DNA of 64,000 nucleotides, taken from Cyclaneusma minus. Its lineage: Eukaryota; Ascomycota; Leotiomycetes; Marthamycetales; Marthamycetaceae. This document shows, in pieces, positions 46,316-58,414 of this stretch (position 1 is its first letter; each line of letters begins with the position of its first letter). The stretch spans positions 124,001 to 188,000 of the forward strand of contig JAKZHN010000046.1 of NCBI GenBank assembly GCA_037179335.1, in the 5' to 3' direction. The notes under the pieces are model-generated. The model had not been told where the DNA came from, made no database searches, and worked only from the letters and a program-made list of their open reading frames with translations. The translations under genes were made by a program, and so were the position numbers.

Positions 46316-46834
46316 ATGAAGTCGATCTTCGCCATCCTCTCGTTCCTCTTTGTCCTTCCCCTTTTCACAGCTGCGTATACTGGACCCTGTTACAATGCGT
46401 AAGTCCCTCACTTCGTCCAGATCTGCCCAATTTTTGGTTTGACGTCAAGTACCAATACTAACCCCTAATAGCGCCGACCCGGACCACAACATCACCAACT
46501 ACTGCATGTGCGACGGAGACGGTAAGCTAGCCCCTTATTCCGTTCGAATCCGCATGATTTCGCACTTCTCGGTTAACAAAATCGCCTTTTCCGTCTCTGC
46601 GTTTGGAATTGAAAAGCCATGTCATCGCCATCATAACTTTCTTTGCTTTCCCGGATCATTTTGCTGCAGAAAACACAAGTACAAAAAACTGACAGAAAGC
46701 AATCAGGGCTCTGCTACTCACACGGCGTAAACCAAACCAACGCCTGCGACCCACCAGGAAAGCAGATCACATGCCCCGAATCCGGAATCCAGCGCGTCTA
46801 CCGACCTCAGCCCGTGCGAAGAAACTTGAACTGA
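46316..46834 (+). CDS. Small secreted cysteine-rich protein
   Basis: Three exons, 46316-46398, 46472-46521 and 46707-46834, join in phase for 86 residues. Residues 1-20 (MKSIFAILSFLFVLPLFTAA) are a clear signal peptide. The mature part of about 66 residues has six cysteines (GPCYN, YCMC, GLCYSHG, NACD, ITCP) and ends in a basic tail (RPQPVRR). The introns carry GTAAGT and GTAAGC donors. Size, secretion signal and even cysteine number fit the fungal small secreted cysteine-rich class, which includes antimicrobial proteins and host- or partner-directed effectors. I do not recognise the family, and no activity can be assigned. A single N-glycosylation site (NIT) and a second (NQT) are present. 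Confidence 0.7.
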
Positions 46835-48438
46835 GCGAGCGCGGATCATCGAGATACTTTCGGAGCGGGGAGATGGTGGAATACCTTGGTCGCTGTCTGA
46901 CATCATGCGAGGATGAACAGAACTTGGCGTTGCGGGAATGGAGCTGGAATTAATAGGGGGATGGACGATACGAGATGAAGAAATGAGGCGGTTTGCATTG
47001 AAAGATTTTGTCAGGATAGGAGTTCGGACGGATTCGCTCGTTAGTCGACCTTGCTCGTTTCTGCTGACAGGCTGTGCCGAGTCTTGCTTTTCGAAAGCCT
47101 GGGTTAATGGGATTGGAAGTGGTTTGTTAGATGTAGCATACCTAGCTGTGCGGCCCAATTATTATCATTACTGCCTGGTATGTTGCATATGTTTTGAAAG
47201 CCAGGATGTGATATCAATCTTTATCTTTTGACCTCGAATACCAGTTCAGGTAGGCACTATATTTATTCAAATTGACTACTCTTCTATCAGTCACACAGAG
47301 TTCATTTCGATGGTACCGTGAAAGGCGTTAAGTTCAACCCCTGTGCGCACCCTTATGGGTAGACTGAAACTCAGTTCGTCTGGTTGGAATTGGAAGGCCT
47401 GAAAACCCCCCAATTCTTTGGTTATTTTTCCTTTTTTTTTAATCTCTCAAGAGACATCTAATGCTAAATCCGATATGATTGCTTTCTACCAAGTCGAGCG
47501 GGTCACGCCCGTGGTGATGGCATGCTATGGTACGAAAGACGAGACAAATTTGAACACCGAAGCCCGTTTCTTGGTAGTGACATGACTCAGTGTTTTGTTA
47601 AAACACCCTTGTCATATTTCGAGTTCGAGCAACATTATAGAAATCTGGATTCCCGGAGTACCTAGAAGTCCATTTGCAGCCAATTTTCAAGAATCCAAGA
47701 ATACCCAAGACTGTCATCGAAACCTAAAAGGTTGTATTCAGCAATTAGAGGCAAAGCGAAAGAAACTAGGAAGATTATTAAACGACTACGAAAACTGGCC
47801 AATATGCATCATGATAACCTGCGGGTTTTTTTTTTCATACAGATCATTTGCACATAGCCGGCGAGCAACTCGGTGCATCGTGCAAGTGCAAATAGGACCT
47901 GTAATCTTTTCGACTCCAAGCTGTGCACAATCGCAGTCGCCGCTGGTATATGTATCACAATTCAGCAAGAGATTTCGAATCAGCAGGCGGAGTGGCGCAA
48001 AATCCTAAGTCAGTCATTCTTAGCTCCGGACAACCTCTGATTCACAGCGTCCGTTTGTTTTGATTTTTTTGCTGCTGGGTCAAGTCCCGTCTGTCTCTGC
48101 TCTGCTTTCATCTTTTTTTTTTTTTTTTGCAATTGAGGTGGTGCTGTTGTGTGGTTCCGAGTTTGGGAGTGTTCCGTGGTTCTTGAACGATGTTAGGGGG
48201 ACGGGAGGCTGGTAGCGAGATGGAAACCAATGCATCAAAGCACCCACGAACCATGGGAAGGGATGCGCACACAGATAAGAGATTCGGAATATTCTGCGGC
48301 GGAACAATAAGTCCATTTGCCCTGCACAGACTAGCAGCAAGACTATAAAGCCTGCATCGTGGAGGACCTCGTCTCTGAGTTCTCGAAAAACACATCGCCC
48401 AACAAAAAATCCAGATCCTGCATCACCGCAAAGTCACC
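46835..48438. other. Intergenic
   Basis: No gene recognised. T homopolymers lie at about 47432-47441, 47827-47834 and 48113-48129. The 137-codon frame at 47595-48008 has no domain. The last 150 bp are the likely promoter of the next gene. Confidence 0.5.
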
Positions 48439-49020
48439 ATGAAGACCAACATCCTCACCACCGCCGCAAGCGGAGCCCTGCTCCTCTCCAGCGGCGCCAC
48501 CGCAGCCATTGCCCACGGCCGCCCTGGCTCCCCCCCTCCCCCCACCACCGCCCTCACCGGCGCCAACTCCTCCCTCCCCTCTCTCCCCCAAAGCTACAAC
48601 CTCCTCAATTACCTAATTCACAAACACCCGCTCCTCGCCGCCCCCGCCTCCGCCTCCCGCCCCATAATCCACAAGCACGAACGCTCAGTGGAAGAACGCG
48701 AAGTGGAAAAACGTGACGACGAAGAGGAGCTCGGCCAAGCCCTCCCTTCCACCACCGCAAAGCTGCCAAAAGCCCCAAGCATGGCACACCACACAACGAA
48801 AACGCAAGCTCCGGTGTATACGCCTGTTATTGGCGTTTTGGATGGGAAGACTACGGTTGTGTATGTGCCGGTTGCGAGCCCGACGGCGGCCGTGGGAATG
48901 AATGGAATGCAGGAGGATGATAGTACGGCGCAAGCGGAGGGTGTGAGGGCGGCGAATGTTGAGAAGGTGGGGGGTTTGGGAGGGGCGGTGCTTGCTATGG
49001 TGATCATGGCGTTGCTTTAA
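48439..49020 (+). CDS. Predicted GPI-anchored or cell-surface protein
   Basis: A single-exon gene of 193 codons. The N-terminus (MKTNILTTAASGALLLSSGA) is a signal peptide. The C-terminus ends in a hydrophobic stretch (GGLGGAVLAMVIMALL) with small residues before it, as in GPI-attachment signals. The middle is Pro/Ser/Ala-rich and holds an acidic stretch after EKR (residues about 91-100), a possible Kex2 processing site. No domain is recognised. Coding capacity is supported by the strong third-position C bias in the first half, a common feature of expressed fungal genes, while the second half is G-rich at those positions. Wall or membrane location is an inference. Confidence 0.6.
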   Translation: MKTNILTTAASGALLLSSGATAAIAHGRPGSPPPPTTALTGANSSLPSLPQSYNLLNYLIHKHPLLAAPASASRPIIHKHERSVEEREVEKRDDEEELGQALPSTTAKLPKAPSMAHHTTKTQAPVYTPVIGVLDGKTTVVYVPVASPTAAVGMNGMQEDDSTAQAEGVRAANVEKVGGLGGAVLAMVIMALL

Positions 49021-49359
49021 AGGGCATCTCGGGGTGGAAGGGGGCGTGCGTGTATTTGTGAAATGATACGAAGGCAGAATGAGAAGTGCAGCGGAGGGCT
49101 GGTGGGCTGGTGAGCTGGTGGGCACTGAGCAGTTGGTAACTTCGCTGTACTTGAGTTGTGTGTTCTGGGAGGCCGGTTGGCTCATTGCTAGGTTGGTAGG
49201 GGTTGGGGTTTAGGAGAACTGACCTCTCGATTGATTTAGACGCTTGACTTACAAGGAAAAAGGGGCATCATTTTGAATGACAGATACTTCCAACTCTAAC
49301 ACTGCAAGTGCGTACAGTGTGGTGAGAAATATGCCTCGGTAGTCAATTCTTCTCCCCAC
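49021..49359. other. Intergenic
   Basis: Spacer between convergent genes. A tandem GGCTGGTGGGCTGGTGAGCT-like run occurs at 49095-49122. No gene. Confidence 0.5.
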
Positions 49360-50873
49360 TCAGCCCCTGGTCTCCTCACTCTCCGCTTCTCTCTTTTTCA
49401 GCGTCTCTTCCACCAAAGCATACCAACCCGGCTTCTTGCGATCCCACTTCCCCTCATCTTTCGCCTCCTCCTCGTCCACATAAAACAGCGACCCGTTCCT
49501 GAAAACAGGAGCCTTTCTCTGCAACATCTGCTCCACTTGCTTTTGAATATTTGCCCTCGCCTCCTGGCCAACACAAAGCTCAGAATCAATCGGTTTCAGA
49601 CCCGGCTCTTTGAGTAATGCCAGGGTGGTAAGAGCGAGATACGAATGATAGATATCCGGTGGCTGACCGGGAGATTTGCCAAAACCTCCTATGGCATGTT
49701 GCGTTTTCTGGAGGAGGAATCGACGAACGCCGGGCTGGTCTACCAGGTGAGCTTTTCCGAGCATCTGTTTCCGGTCAGCATCTAACGTTGAAAATTTTGC
49801 TTTCAGGTTTTGTAGGGATAGTCCAAGCGCGGTGAGCTTACATCAAGAGCACCCACTACCCACCAACAATAGCAAGTATCAACAGGCTTATTCCATCGCC
49901 CGTTGTAGCCAACAACTAGCTCGTCTTCATGGTGTCTAAGAGAAAGGTTTTCTAGAGGTGGCAGTTCCGAGGCAGAGCTAGGCTTGTCGGTGTAAATACC
50001 CACCATCCGGCCTCGCTGATCTTTCAGTGGGTCTTCAGGCTCCGACTGTGGCGATTCCTCATCGGATTCGATATAGGCAATCTGGCGTGCCACAAGCCAT
50101 CTGATCGTCGCAGGAAGATCTGTAAGTCCCCTCTTCACATCATTCCCCGTCGTTTCAGAACCCCCCGAGTCCTTCTTCGACGGTACCGGAAGTCGATCCA
50201 CGAGAGATAAGGCGCCAATGCCACAGTAAGTATATCCCGCATGACTCTCATTCGACGAGCTCTCACTCAGCCCACCATCATAAGTCTCTCCTCTCCTAAT
50301 ATGCTCCACCAACGCATCCACATCCACATCACCGCATTCACCCCTTTCCACCGCCAGATCACCTCTTAGCAGTTTCCAAATACTCATCGCACAAAGACAA
50401 TGTCTCGTATCCCTCCCACCCTCAATCTCCCCCGACTCCGCACCCACCAGTTCGCCAAAACTGCCATCATCTCTCTGCAGCGTCCTGAGCCATCGCAAAC
50501 ACTCAAGTCTCCTAACACGGTCCAAGCCACCCACAAATCCTAAGCCCAAGATCGCAAAAAACGTAGCTTCGAGATTGGGCGGATCTTTGACGTTCGGACC
50601 GTACGACTCGTCAGGATAGCGGTGGTTAGGCGACCCGCAGAAGCCGCCATGTGGATGCTGGCATTTGAGAAGCCATTGACGAATATCGCGTTTCTGCTGT
50701 AGAGAGAAAGTTTCAGTGCCAGCGCCAAGAAGGTCGAGAGCGGAGAGAGTGAAGAAGGCGAGAGAGGTGCGGGAGGAATCGGTGGAGGTGTAGACGGTTG
50801 GGAGGAGGCTTTTGAGACAGCGTTGCCAGTACTTGATCTGTCTTTCGACGTTAAGCACGGGCTCTTCTGACAT
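49360..50873 (-). CDS. CDC43: Geranylgeranyltransferase type I beta subunit
   Basis: CDC43 pairs with RAM2 to attach geranylgeranyl to CAAL proteins such as Rho1 and Cdc42. Exons 50873-49842 and 49764-49360 join in phase for 478 residues. Prenyltransferase (QW-type) repeats are evident: HPHGGFCGSPNHRYPD, QRDDGSFGEL, ETYDGGLSESSSNESHAG, KPVDTCYCWWVVGALD and HAIGGFGKSPGQPPDIYHSYL. The zinc ligands are expected at D and C of VDTCYCWW and at H of DIYHSYL, all present. Long acidic inserts (for example YIESDEESPQSEPED) make it larger than yeast Cdc43. Start chosen at ATG 50873 (MSEEPVLNVERQIKYW); the codon at 50888 is TTG. The second exon begins MLGKAHLVDQ after a CAG acceptor. Confidence 0.94.
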
Positions 50874-51363
50874 TTTGGCGTGGACCAAGTCTGATAACTT
50901 TGATTCAACGAGTCAATTGAAGAATTTAGGTTTCGGAAAAAGGAGACTCTTGTTGGTGAAAAAGTGCTGCTTGTATTTTTTATGTCGAGGTTCGTGAGGC
51001 TGAGGGGAAGGCTGCCCGGACGTTTGAGCTCCGTTGGAGCTTCGCAAGCTCATCCCTGCTAGCGTTACCGGCACGGCGGAATAAGGTTACCCCCAATCTA
51101 TTTCGGGCCATGCCACACGACCCAAGCTCTGTCGACTTTCAACGTCGTCTTCGATCAACTTCTTTTGCGCCAACTGTGAAGACTTTTGAGACACATCATA
51201 CAAGCTCTTTCCCTTAGGATGATTCAGCAAGACTCGAAATCCAGTCAATCGTCCTCCACACTCCCTTGAATCTAGCTCCGCAGATCTCAGATATATCCCT
51301 GCGCAAAGTCGCAGGTCACATCCGCTTCTGAAGCTCTCCTTATATACGAAAAATACTGCCAAC
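50874..51363. other. Divergent promoter CDC43/ILM1
   Basis: About 0.5 kb between two divergent start codons. No motif recognised with confidence. Confidence 0.5.
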
Positions 51364-52062
51364 ATGCCGCTCATCTCAGGGAACACCCTGATTCGCTCAC
51401 TCTCCATCTTCCACTTCACCCTCGCCTTCTTCTTCCTCACCAACCCCCGAACCGCCGCCGACCAAAACCTCGTCTTTATCCTCGGTACTGCCATGGACAT
51501 GGTATATCTCCCTTCCAAGATCTCGAATTTCCATCTCGACTTGACTTTCTCCCGTCCAATTTCTTCCGATTTCCCCTTTCCATCCTGCCAACCCCCCACA
51601 ACCCCTGCGTACATCCCAACTAACCCCTCCCCACTACAGCCCGACACCCAAGCATTCACCCACCCCACCCCCGCCCACGCCCTCACCGCCCTCCTCTTCC
51701 TTCTCCTCGCCACCACCGACATCCTCTCCGTCTCCATGCCCCTCGAAATCTCCTCCTACTACTGGGGCATCCAAGCCCCCATCCGCACCTTCCTCTTCCT
51801 CGTCCTCGGCACCTACAGCTACCTATCCGTCGCCCGCAATCGCTCCAAAGGCTACAATGCCGGCTACACAGTCGACGGTTTCAATGGAGCTTACTTGAAA
51901 GGAGGAGATTGGAGCGACGGGCTGAAGAATCGCGTGGTGTTTAGCTGGCTGTTTGTGGAGATGGTGAGTTGGTTTTGGGTTTATGTGACAATTAGGGAGG
52001 AGAGGAGGGAGTATGCGTTGGAGATGCAGATGAAGAGGGCGAAGGAGGCGGAAAGTTTGTGA
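51364..52062 (+). CDS. ILM1: Ilm1-like protein (mitochondrial DNA maintenance)
   Basis: Ilm1 is a small ER-type membrane protein whose loss in yeast raises mitochondrial DNA loss. Exons 51364-51501 and 51640-52062 join in phase for 186 residues. The family start is clear (LISGNTLIRSLSIFHFTLAF, then LTNPRTAADQNLVFILG), followed by PTPAHALTALLFLLLATTDI, SYYWGIQAPIRTFLFL and FSWLFVEMVSWFWVYVTIR. Four hydrophobic helices are visible. The 138 bp intron is a multiple of three without stops, so an unspliced 232-residue reading is open. The spliced form fits the family, since the extra residues are Pro/Ser-rich and unlike it. The tail is charged (EMQMKRAKEAESL). Confidence 0.9.
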   Translation: MPLISGNTLIRSLSIFHFTLAFFFLTNPRTAADQNLVFILGTAMDMVYLPSKISNFHLDLTFSRPISSDFPFPSCQPPTTPAYIPTNPSPLQPDTQAFTHPTPAHALTALLFLLLATTDILSVSMPLEISSYYWGIQAPIRTFLFLVLGTYSYLSVARNRSKGYNAGYTVDGFNGAYLKGGDWSDGLKNRVVFSWLFVEMVSWFWVYVTIREERREYALEMQMKRAKEAESL

Positions 52063-53016
52063 AATTTACGATGGGAAAGGGAGAGGGGAAAAGGGAAATA
52101 TTCCGGGGTCGAGCGCTGGTGGCAGACGTGGTATTGAAGGCGGAAACTTCGCCGGCGTAGGTTCGAGTACCCGGGAACCATGAAACGAGGCTACATCGCA
52201 AACGTCCCGGGTCCAATACTGTTTTAGACCATGAAGACGGCCATAGTACTCATGCTATGTAGCGAGATCGGAGATCCGGCGTTGAGGCCATGTCTTGCCT
52301 CGGAAGAGCTTGATTGTATGATGAGATGTATATACTTGAACAATCATATAAAGACTCAAGCATATGATCGCGAAGTCCTGGATTAATTAACCCTTCTCAC
52401 AGACCCCCTTGTTGCTTTAACCAAGTCCCAAGAGCCAAGCCAGCATATATCTCAACTGGGCCTTCTAGATATTGAGAATGTCTTTAACCATTGGTGGTTT
52501 CTATAATCACCCGGAATACTTTGCATCGTATAGGAATATTTACAGTCATGTGGGATAGTCCTAATGAAGAACCGTTGACACGGTCTAGCACATACAGTCA
52601 CGTTTGCACTAAGGAAATGGAAGTCCTCCAAAATGCTTCCTAACGGATCCGCGTTCTTTTCATTTTCTGTGCTATTTAGGAAAGCTTCGCGAGCACTACG
52701 CCCGAAAGGCAGGCAAAAGCCAAGGGGCATCATCAAAGACATCAAAGACAGTACAGGTATAAAATACTCATACTCCATGGCACCCCAAATCTGGTCTGGA
52801 CCATTCCCGATTCTCTGCATAAGCATCATAAAGTACCAGTGCCTTGCCCGTCGCCCTATGCCATACGAAAATATCGAATAGTGCCCACTTGGAAGAAGGC
52901 TTTCCATTGGATGCAGGATCCCGTGTTACCTGAGAGCCCCCCGTAAACGCCGTTAAGCCTGTCAAGCCTGCCAATCCTGCATAGTCAAGGAAACCCGTAA
53001 AGTCCCAGAGAAGATT
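52063..53016. other. Intergenic
   Basis: A minus-strand frame of 151 codons (52907-52452) and an overlapping one (52974-52768) are open but show no domain or signal. They could be remnants of a small gene. No repeat recognised. Confidence 0.45.
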
Positions 53017-55273
53017 TCAAGAGAAAGTGCGGTAAGAGCGGTGTCTTGGATGCTGGTTGACCGAAACCGTGACCTCGGCGTTGCCTCGGTTGCCACCTCG
53101 AGATGAAGTCATCTGACGACCCGTATTGTTTCGACTGAGTGGATTCGCATATCGAGCTCTCGAGGAGGCTTCGCGGCTGCCCATGGGTACGGGTGAAGCT
53201 AGACGAGCAGGACCAAGACCCAAATCTGCTAAGCCCGGGCTCTGACTCATCGAGACGTCTCTGAGCGCGTTCTGGTGGCGAGCAAAAGCCCTGGCGATAT
53301 GTCGGTCATATTCAGGGGGGCTGGATGCTTCTCTCAGTGCGGTAGCGAAATTGCGGTTAATCTCAGCGGGGCTGGATAGACCGGTTGTCAAGAACCTTCG
53401 ACGCCTGTTGGCAGGTCGAACATCCTCCTCAGACGACTCTTCATCCAGGTCGTGGACGTTGTTGGCGGGACCGAGGTATCCGCCCGACTTGCGGCGATCA
53501 TCACCTGCGCTGCTACTGCTTTTCTCGGAGACCGACGGGGAAACGCTCATCTCAACATCTCCGTCGCGGTCCCTGACTTCGGGCTCCTCGTCGTCGTCCT
53601 CGCCAGAATCGTCATCATCGGCCTCTCCGTCTTCTGCACTCACGTTCGAAAGAGACATCGAGGCTTGGTGACGACGTCTGGCCTCATGTCTGTTGGTGCC
53701 AGACAAGTACTGCCTCAAGCCATATCCCGGTCCGCGAATGAACTGTGAAGCTCGAGTGAAGCGAGGTGTTGGTGATCTCTCGCCGTAGCCCATTTCCTCC
53801 TCATCGTCCGATGGTTGGTTACCAGTCATTGTGTTCGAGTCACTATCTTCTTCCTCATCCTCATCTCCATTGGCCAACAGTTGACGGGAATCATAGTCGC
53901 TTTCTTGGTCGTGTGATAACGGGCTCCATCCTGCTCCGCGCAGATCCCTTTCAGCCTCATACTCTCCCGGACCATAGTCGTCGGCTTCGGACGTGCTAAT
54001 AGAAACGATCGAAGGTGTTGCTCGCGCGAAAGAAGCTCGCTCGGGTACTCTACCAGGACCATGCACACGTACTGCTCTTCGACCGTAACTTCCGATACCC
54101 CGAATATCGTCCGAGTCATCCGAGTTATCATGCTCCTCCTCATGCTCATAAGGCCGGGGCGTTGAACGAGACGAGCTCAGAGTGATGTGGGAAACTGAAT
54201 CCGAAGCTCTGGATTCAGATCGGCGACTTCGTTCGTCTTCGTCCACGATAAAGTCTTGCAGAGAGCCAAGATCGTTGTCGGATTCGTCGTCGGCCTCGTC
54301 AGCATCATCGTCAGAGCTGACAAGATTAATTTGACCATGATCGCCGTACGCAAGTTGTACTCGAGGCAAGATCGCAGGAGGACCTTGACGTTGACGAAAC
54401 TCCAGCAGGTCATCATCATCCAAATCGGCGTCCAGATCAAAATCGTGGCTGTCCATGTCGCTGTCCATGCCTGGTTCGTCACTGAAATCATCAAATTCGA
54501 AGGCAGCACCACAATGACCGCATGCTGCGCCTCCCTCATATTCATGGTGGCAATGTCTGCAGCGTTGAACGCCGTCCTCATCGTCCCACATAATTGGTGC
54601 TGGTGCAATGTTAAACGTTCCCTTGAACAGGCCACCTGGTCCAGACTTATCCTTTTCGACGATTTCGTTCTCTTCGATACGTCTTTGATTGTGCTGTTCC
54701 ATTGTTTCGTCGGCTGGCATGAGCTCGGCTCGGTTAAGAAAGATTTCCACCATCTGCTTGATCTGGAGGACGGTCAGTTGCTGACTAGATAAGTATTACT
54801 CGACGAAGGTTGAAGTGACTAACGAGAAAGCCAGGAGCCGGCATATCTGTGACAGCTTTGCGACAGTCTGGGCATGTCTTCTTCCGCTTGTTCGGTACGA
54901 ACCAGTTGCAAAGGCACTTTAACGAGTTAGTAAAACCGCATCTGCAAGTGAATAGCGTGAGGCCATAGTTTACTCACGCTGTAGCAATACGTGTGGCCAC
55001 ATCCCAAGGTCCAGGGCTCGTAGAGCAACTGGTCGCAGATTGTACATGTCACCAGCTGTCTAATGTTTTGGAGATCTGTTTTGAATTTGTCGGCAAGCTG
55101 CAAACAATATTAGCAAAGAAGGGGAGATGAAGGATGACCAAGTCGCCTACCTCTGCGCCGTTCACCGCGGCTGATTTGGCAACCAAGGCCTTGCTGGTTG
55201 GACCCTCATTGTCGGCCGAGCTGCCTCGAATCACTTGCGCTGCGACTCGCTTCTTGGAGCCGGATGGTGCCAT
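53017..55273 (-). CDS. RING-type E3 ubiquitin ligase, Psh1-like
   Basis: Four exons join in phase: 55273-55151, 55097-54978, 54916-54824 and 54780-53017, giving 699 residues. A C3HC4 RING is built across three exons: CTICDQLLYEPWTLGCGHTY, then CYSCLCNWFVPNKRKKTCPD, then CRKAVTD. A second zinc-like element follows (CRHCHHEYEGGAACGHCGAA, four or more Cys/His). The remaining 500 residues are acidic, Ser-rich and disordered, with runs of Asp and Glu. RING plus a following CxxC...CxxC element and acidic tail is the layout of Psh1, the ligase that limits mislocalised centromeric histone H3 (CENP-A) in yeasts. The assignment to Psh1 rests on layout, so target is inferred. The last intron's acceptor was placed at CAG before CAACTG to keep frame; ATCAAG is an alternative. 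Confidence 0.85.
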
Positions 55274-57064
55274 GATGCAGAGTGAGATGAAATCAGCGAG
55301 AATTTCAGCTATTGTGAACGGTCGGCCGGGTGAGGGAGTGCCAAGTTCACGACAGAAGTCGTGAATACTCAGGACAGCCGGGCAAGGAAGGGAATGCAGA
55401 TCTAACGAGCTCTGCAAGTTGGAAAGAATCCCGGGGCGTCGGCCGGCAGGGCTCGTCGAGGGAACGGATGGGCTTCCTCAAGCCTGATGCGGATGTATGT
55501 GTTGTCGGAGAGGCGCTGCCAGACGCACGCGGCTCATGCCGCTAGGGATTTCTGTGGCCTGAAGGCTGAGGCAGCCAGTCTAGTATACGCGACTGCCGCG
55601 TTTCGTGGCGCGGAGCTTTAATTCCCAAGAGAAATGCGAATGCTCTGGATTAATACTGAGATATTCCTTTCACGACAACAGGCGGCCGGCTCCCCATATT
55701 TTCTATTTTTCTCCAAGTTATTTGACATCGCTTGTGACCGACGTGAATCACAGTATTGTTAGTATGTACTGCCGCAAACGCGTCTATTTAGAGTTTAAGA
55801 AGCCCCCGAAGTTCAAGCTGCACGGTACATTTTCTACTTTGCCGAAATTCGTGATCCCTTGCAGTCATTTCAATTTCAGTACCGTTGTTTATTGAAGTAT
55901 ATAAACTCCTTTCGTGTTCTCTATATTTACCCCACCAATGTTCGCCCGCGGTTAGCCCGAATTACATATGTCATCCCAGCCCATGCAACCACCCCTCCAT
56001 GAGACCATTGACAACACATCGTGACATCGAATATTTTCTGTCACATATCACATTTCCAGACACCCATCCTCCACGTCCGATTTCCTCTGGCACTAAAGAA
56101 GCCAGGGTCCCCTCCCGGAAGCAAGCCCTGGCAGTTCTGCAACCATGTCACCGCAACCACACTTAGTGCGAAAAAGCCGGACCCTCACCCATCGAAGACT
56201 TAAAGTCCGGCGAAGCCACCGCGCGCCAGAAACCGCTCACCACATCTTCACCATACTTTGAAAACTTCGGATCGCAACGGCATCCATTCCTGCCTTATTC
56301 CCCCGCCCTATTTCGAGCTCGGATTCGATTCGTTTTCTGTTCTCTACAGCTGTACGGGAAAGTCAGGGGAAAAGCTTCATTTCATTCTGTCATCTGGACG
56401 GCTTCTAATCATACTGTTGTCCTGCTATCATGTTGTTTCTTTGCCTTGTTTCCGGCTTCAGTCGAGTAGTCGCGCTTTTCCTTACAATTGATCAATTACT
56501 CACCGCGTTTCTCTCCTTGCAGGTGCAATTATTGGAGTGATCCGTGTCATGCGATGCTCAAATTTCTCCTTTACATCTACCCAAAGCACCACAAAGCACC
56601 AATTCTCCTTACTGTCTACCCAAAGCACCAACTACCCACTGCGACACATGGATCCTTGCGCTTCATCGATTTCACACCAGGGGAGCATCCCCAGCGAACT
56701 CGCGTTGTTTTGGAGAGAAGTCCCGCGAATATGTTGTATTGGTTGTCCCTAACGGATCAATCTAGATGTCGTTGTAATAACACTGCCCAATTTTGGTGCT
56801 ATGCTGATTATAGTATGATAGGATGCCCTCCTGGAAGAGCGACATCGGGATCAAGAGAAGGTGCTGCGCTGAATCAAGAGACGATACAAAACATGCCAAG
56901 CGCTGAAGATAAATCAAAGACAAACATCAAAAACTGCGGCCAAATAACGATACCCAAGCCCGACGCAACAGCCGGCCGGGCCCCAAAATCCTCCAGACTT
57001 AGAGAGAGATCAAAATTCGTCAAGTCATAAATAAGAATGCGACACATGCGAGCCAGAGCGACCT
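55274..57064. other. Intergenic
   Basis: The first part is the promoter of the RING gene. A short tandem direct repeat of CTACCCAAAGCACCA occurs at 56577-56591 and 56616-56630. Open frames up to 180 codons (56488-57030) show no domain. No RNA gene recognised. Confidence 0.45.
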
Positions 57065-58414
57065 TCACAATTCGAGCGTCTTAGCCTTCGCGCCCTTCGC
57101 AGCCTTCGCAGCATTGTCGGCTCGCTCCTTCGCGATCATCTCTGCCAAAGCACCCTTCTTGACCTTGCTCTCCTCAACAATCTCATTGTCAATGTGCTGA
57201 AGAGCCTGGATTTCGAACTCGAGGAACTTCTTGATGGCTTGGACATCGGTCTTGCCAGCCTTCATCGAGTCTCGGGTGATCTTGAGCATACGTCGAACAC
57301 GAGCCTCCATGTTCTCGAGCTGGTACTCCATGACTTGGCCGTAGAGATCCGACAAGTCGGAGATCGGTCGGACCGTGTTGAGCACAGTGTCGTCGCGGAT
57401 GAAGGGAGAGCGAGGTCTGAAGGACGTAACCATTGTGATGCGCTCCTGGGATCCAAAAGCGCGGAGAGCTTGGTGCTCGATGTATCGACCCTGCAGAATG
57501 ACGGCACAGCCCTGGAAGCGTTAGAGAAAGCTTGAAGTCTTAGTATGGCGGTTTTGTCTCACCTTGCCTGGACCGCGGACCTTCTTGATCTCACCGTTGC
57601 CCATCTTCAAGGCCGTCTCGCCACCAACCATGCCCGTGGTGTCGCTCATCATGAGAACGCAGACGAATGGGTAGCTGTCCTTGTGCCAATCGACGACTGG
57701 CTTCTCGTCGTCTTCGGCAATCAGTTGAGTTTTGTCGTGGTCTTTCTTGGATCCTGGTACGGAAATGTTCGTGTGGCCGATCTCATAGTCGACCACAGGG
57801 ACAAGATCGACACCAGCGATGCGGGAAATGACAGCAAGTGTCTCGGGGTGGTTCCAAGCCTCGTATGTGAATTTCGCGTACCTGGTTCTATTGTCAGAGG
57901 ACGAGCACGACTCAACAGGACGGCGCATGAGCGGGACAAAAGAAGAGGTTCAGGGGCCAGGGCATTCCGCTTACTTGGGACAGAATCCTCGAATCTGCTT
58001 GGGAGCAATGTCGGAGGTCCAGCTGTAGTTGTCTTGAACCTGGGGAGCTAGCACTTCTTCTCTGATCTTCATTACAGCTTCTTCGGAGAACAAGCGGAAG
58101 GGTTCTGAGACAGCAACTGGCGAGACACCCTTGGAAGCAGGATACCCGATATCCTCCATGGTGTGGACGAACTCGGGCACCTCCCCAACCAGATGTCTGG
58201 AAGGTTTGAACAGAGCCTTATCGACAGGGGCAGCCCAGTTGACTTCATTGGCGAATTGTTGGAATGTACGCTTCAAGTTCTCCTGCGTCGATGCCGCGAA
58301 GTAGTTGTTCTTCATGTGCAGCCCAGGCGCACTGATAACATCTGCGGATGCCATTGTCTTTGGTATATCTGCAAGCCGAGTGCGAGGAGCGTCGAGGAAG
58401 TCCTGATATGTCAT
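57065..58414 (-). CDS. Fe(II)/2-oxoglutarate dioxygenase-like protein
   Basis: Exons 58414-57975, 57881-57563 and 57511-57065 join in phase for 401 residues. The double-stranded beta-helix core carries DWHKDSYPFVCVLMMSD with H213 and D215 as metal ligands, a distal His at 266 in GRYIEHQALRA, and Arg277 in QERITMVTSFRPR for 2-oxoglutarate. The fold context (MVGGETALKMGNGEIKKVRG) also fits. No signal peptide is present. The C-terminal part is helical and charged, ending in an Ala/Lys-rich tail (ADNAAKAAKGAKAKTLEL). Proteins of this layout are common in Pezizomycotina, usually listed as uncharacterised. Substrate is unknown and no metabolic cluster surrounds it. Confidence 0.85.

Noticed and set aside
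51502..51639. Unspliced 232-residue reading of ILM1
   Set aside because: The extra 46 residues are unlike the family, and clear GT..AG intron ends are present.
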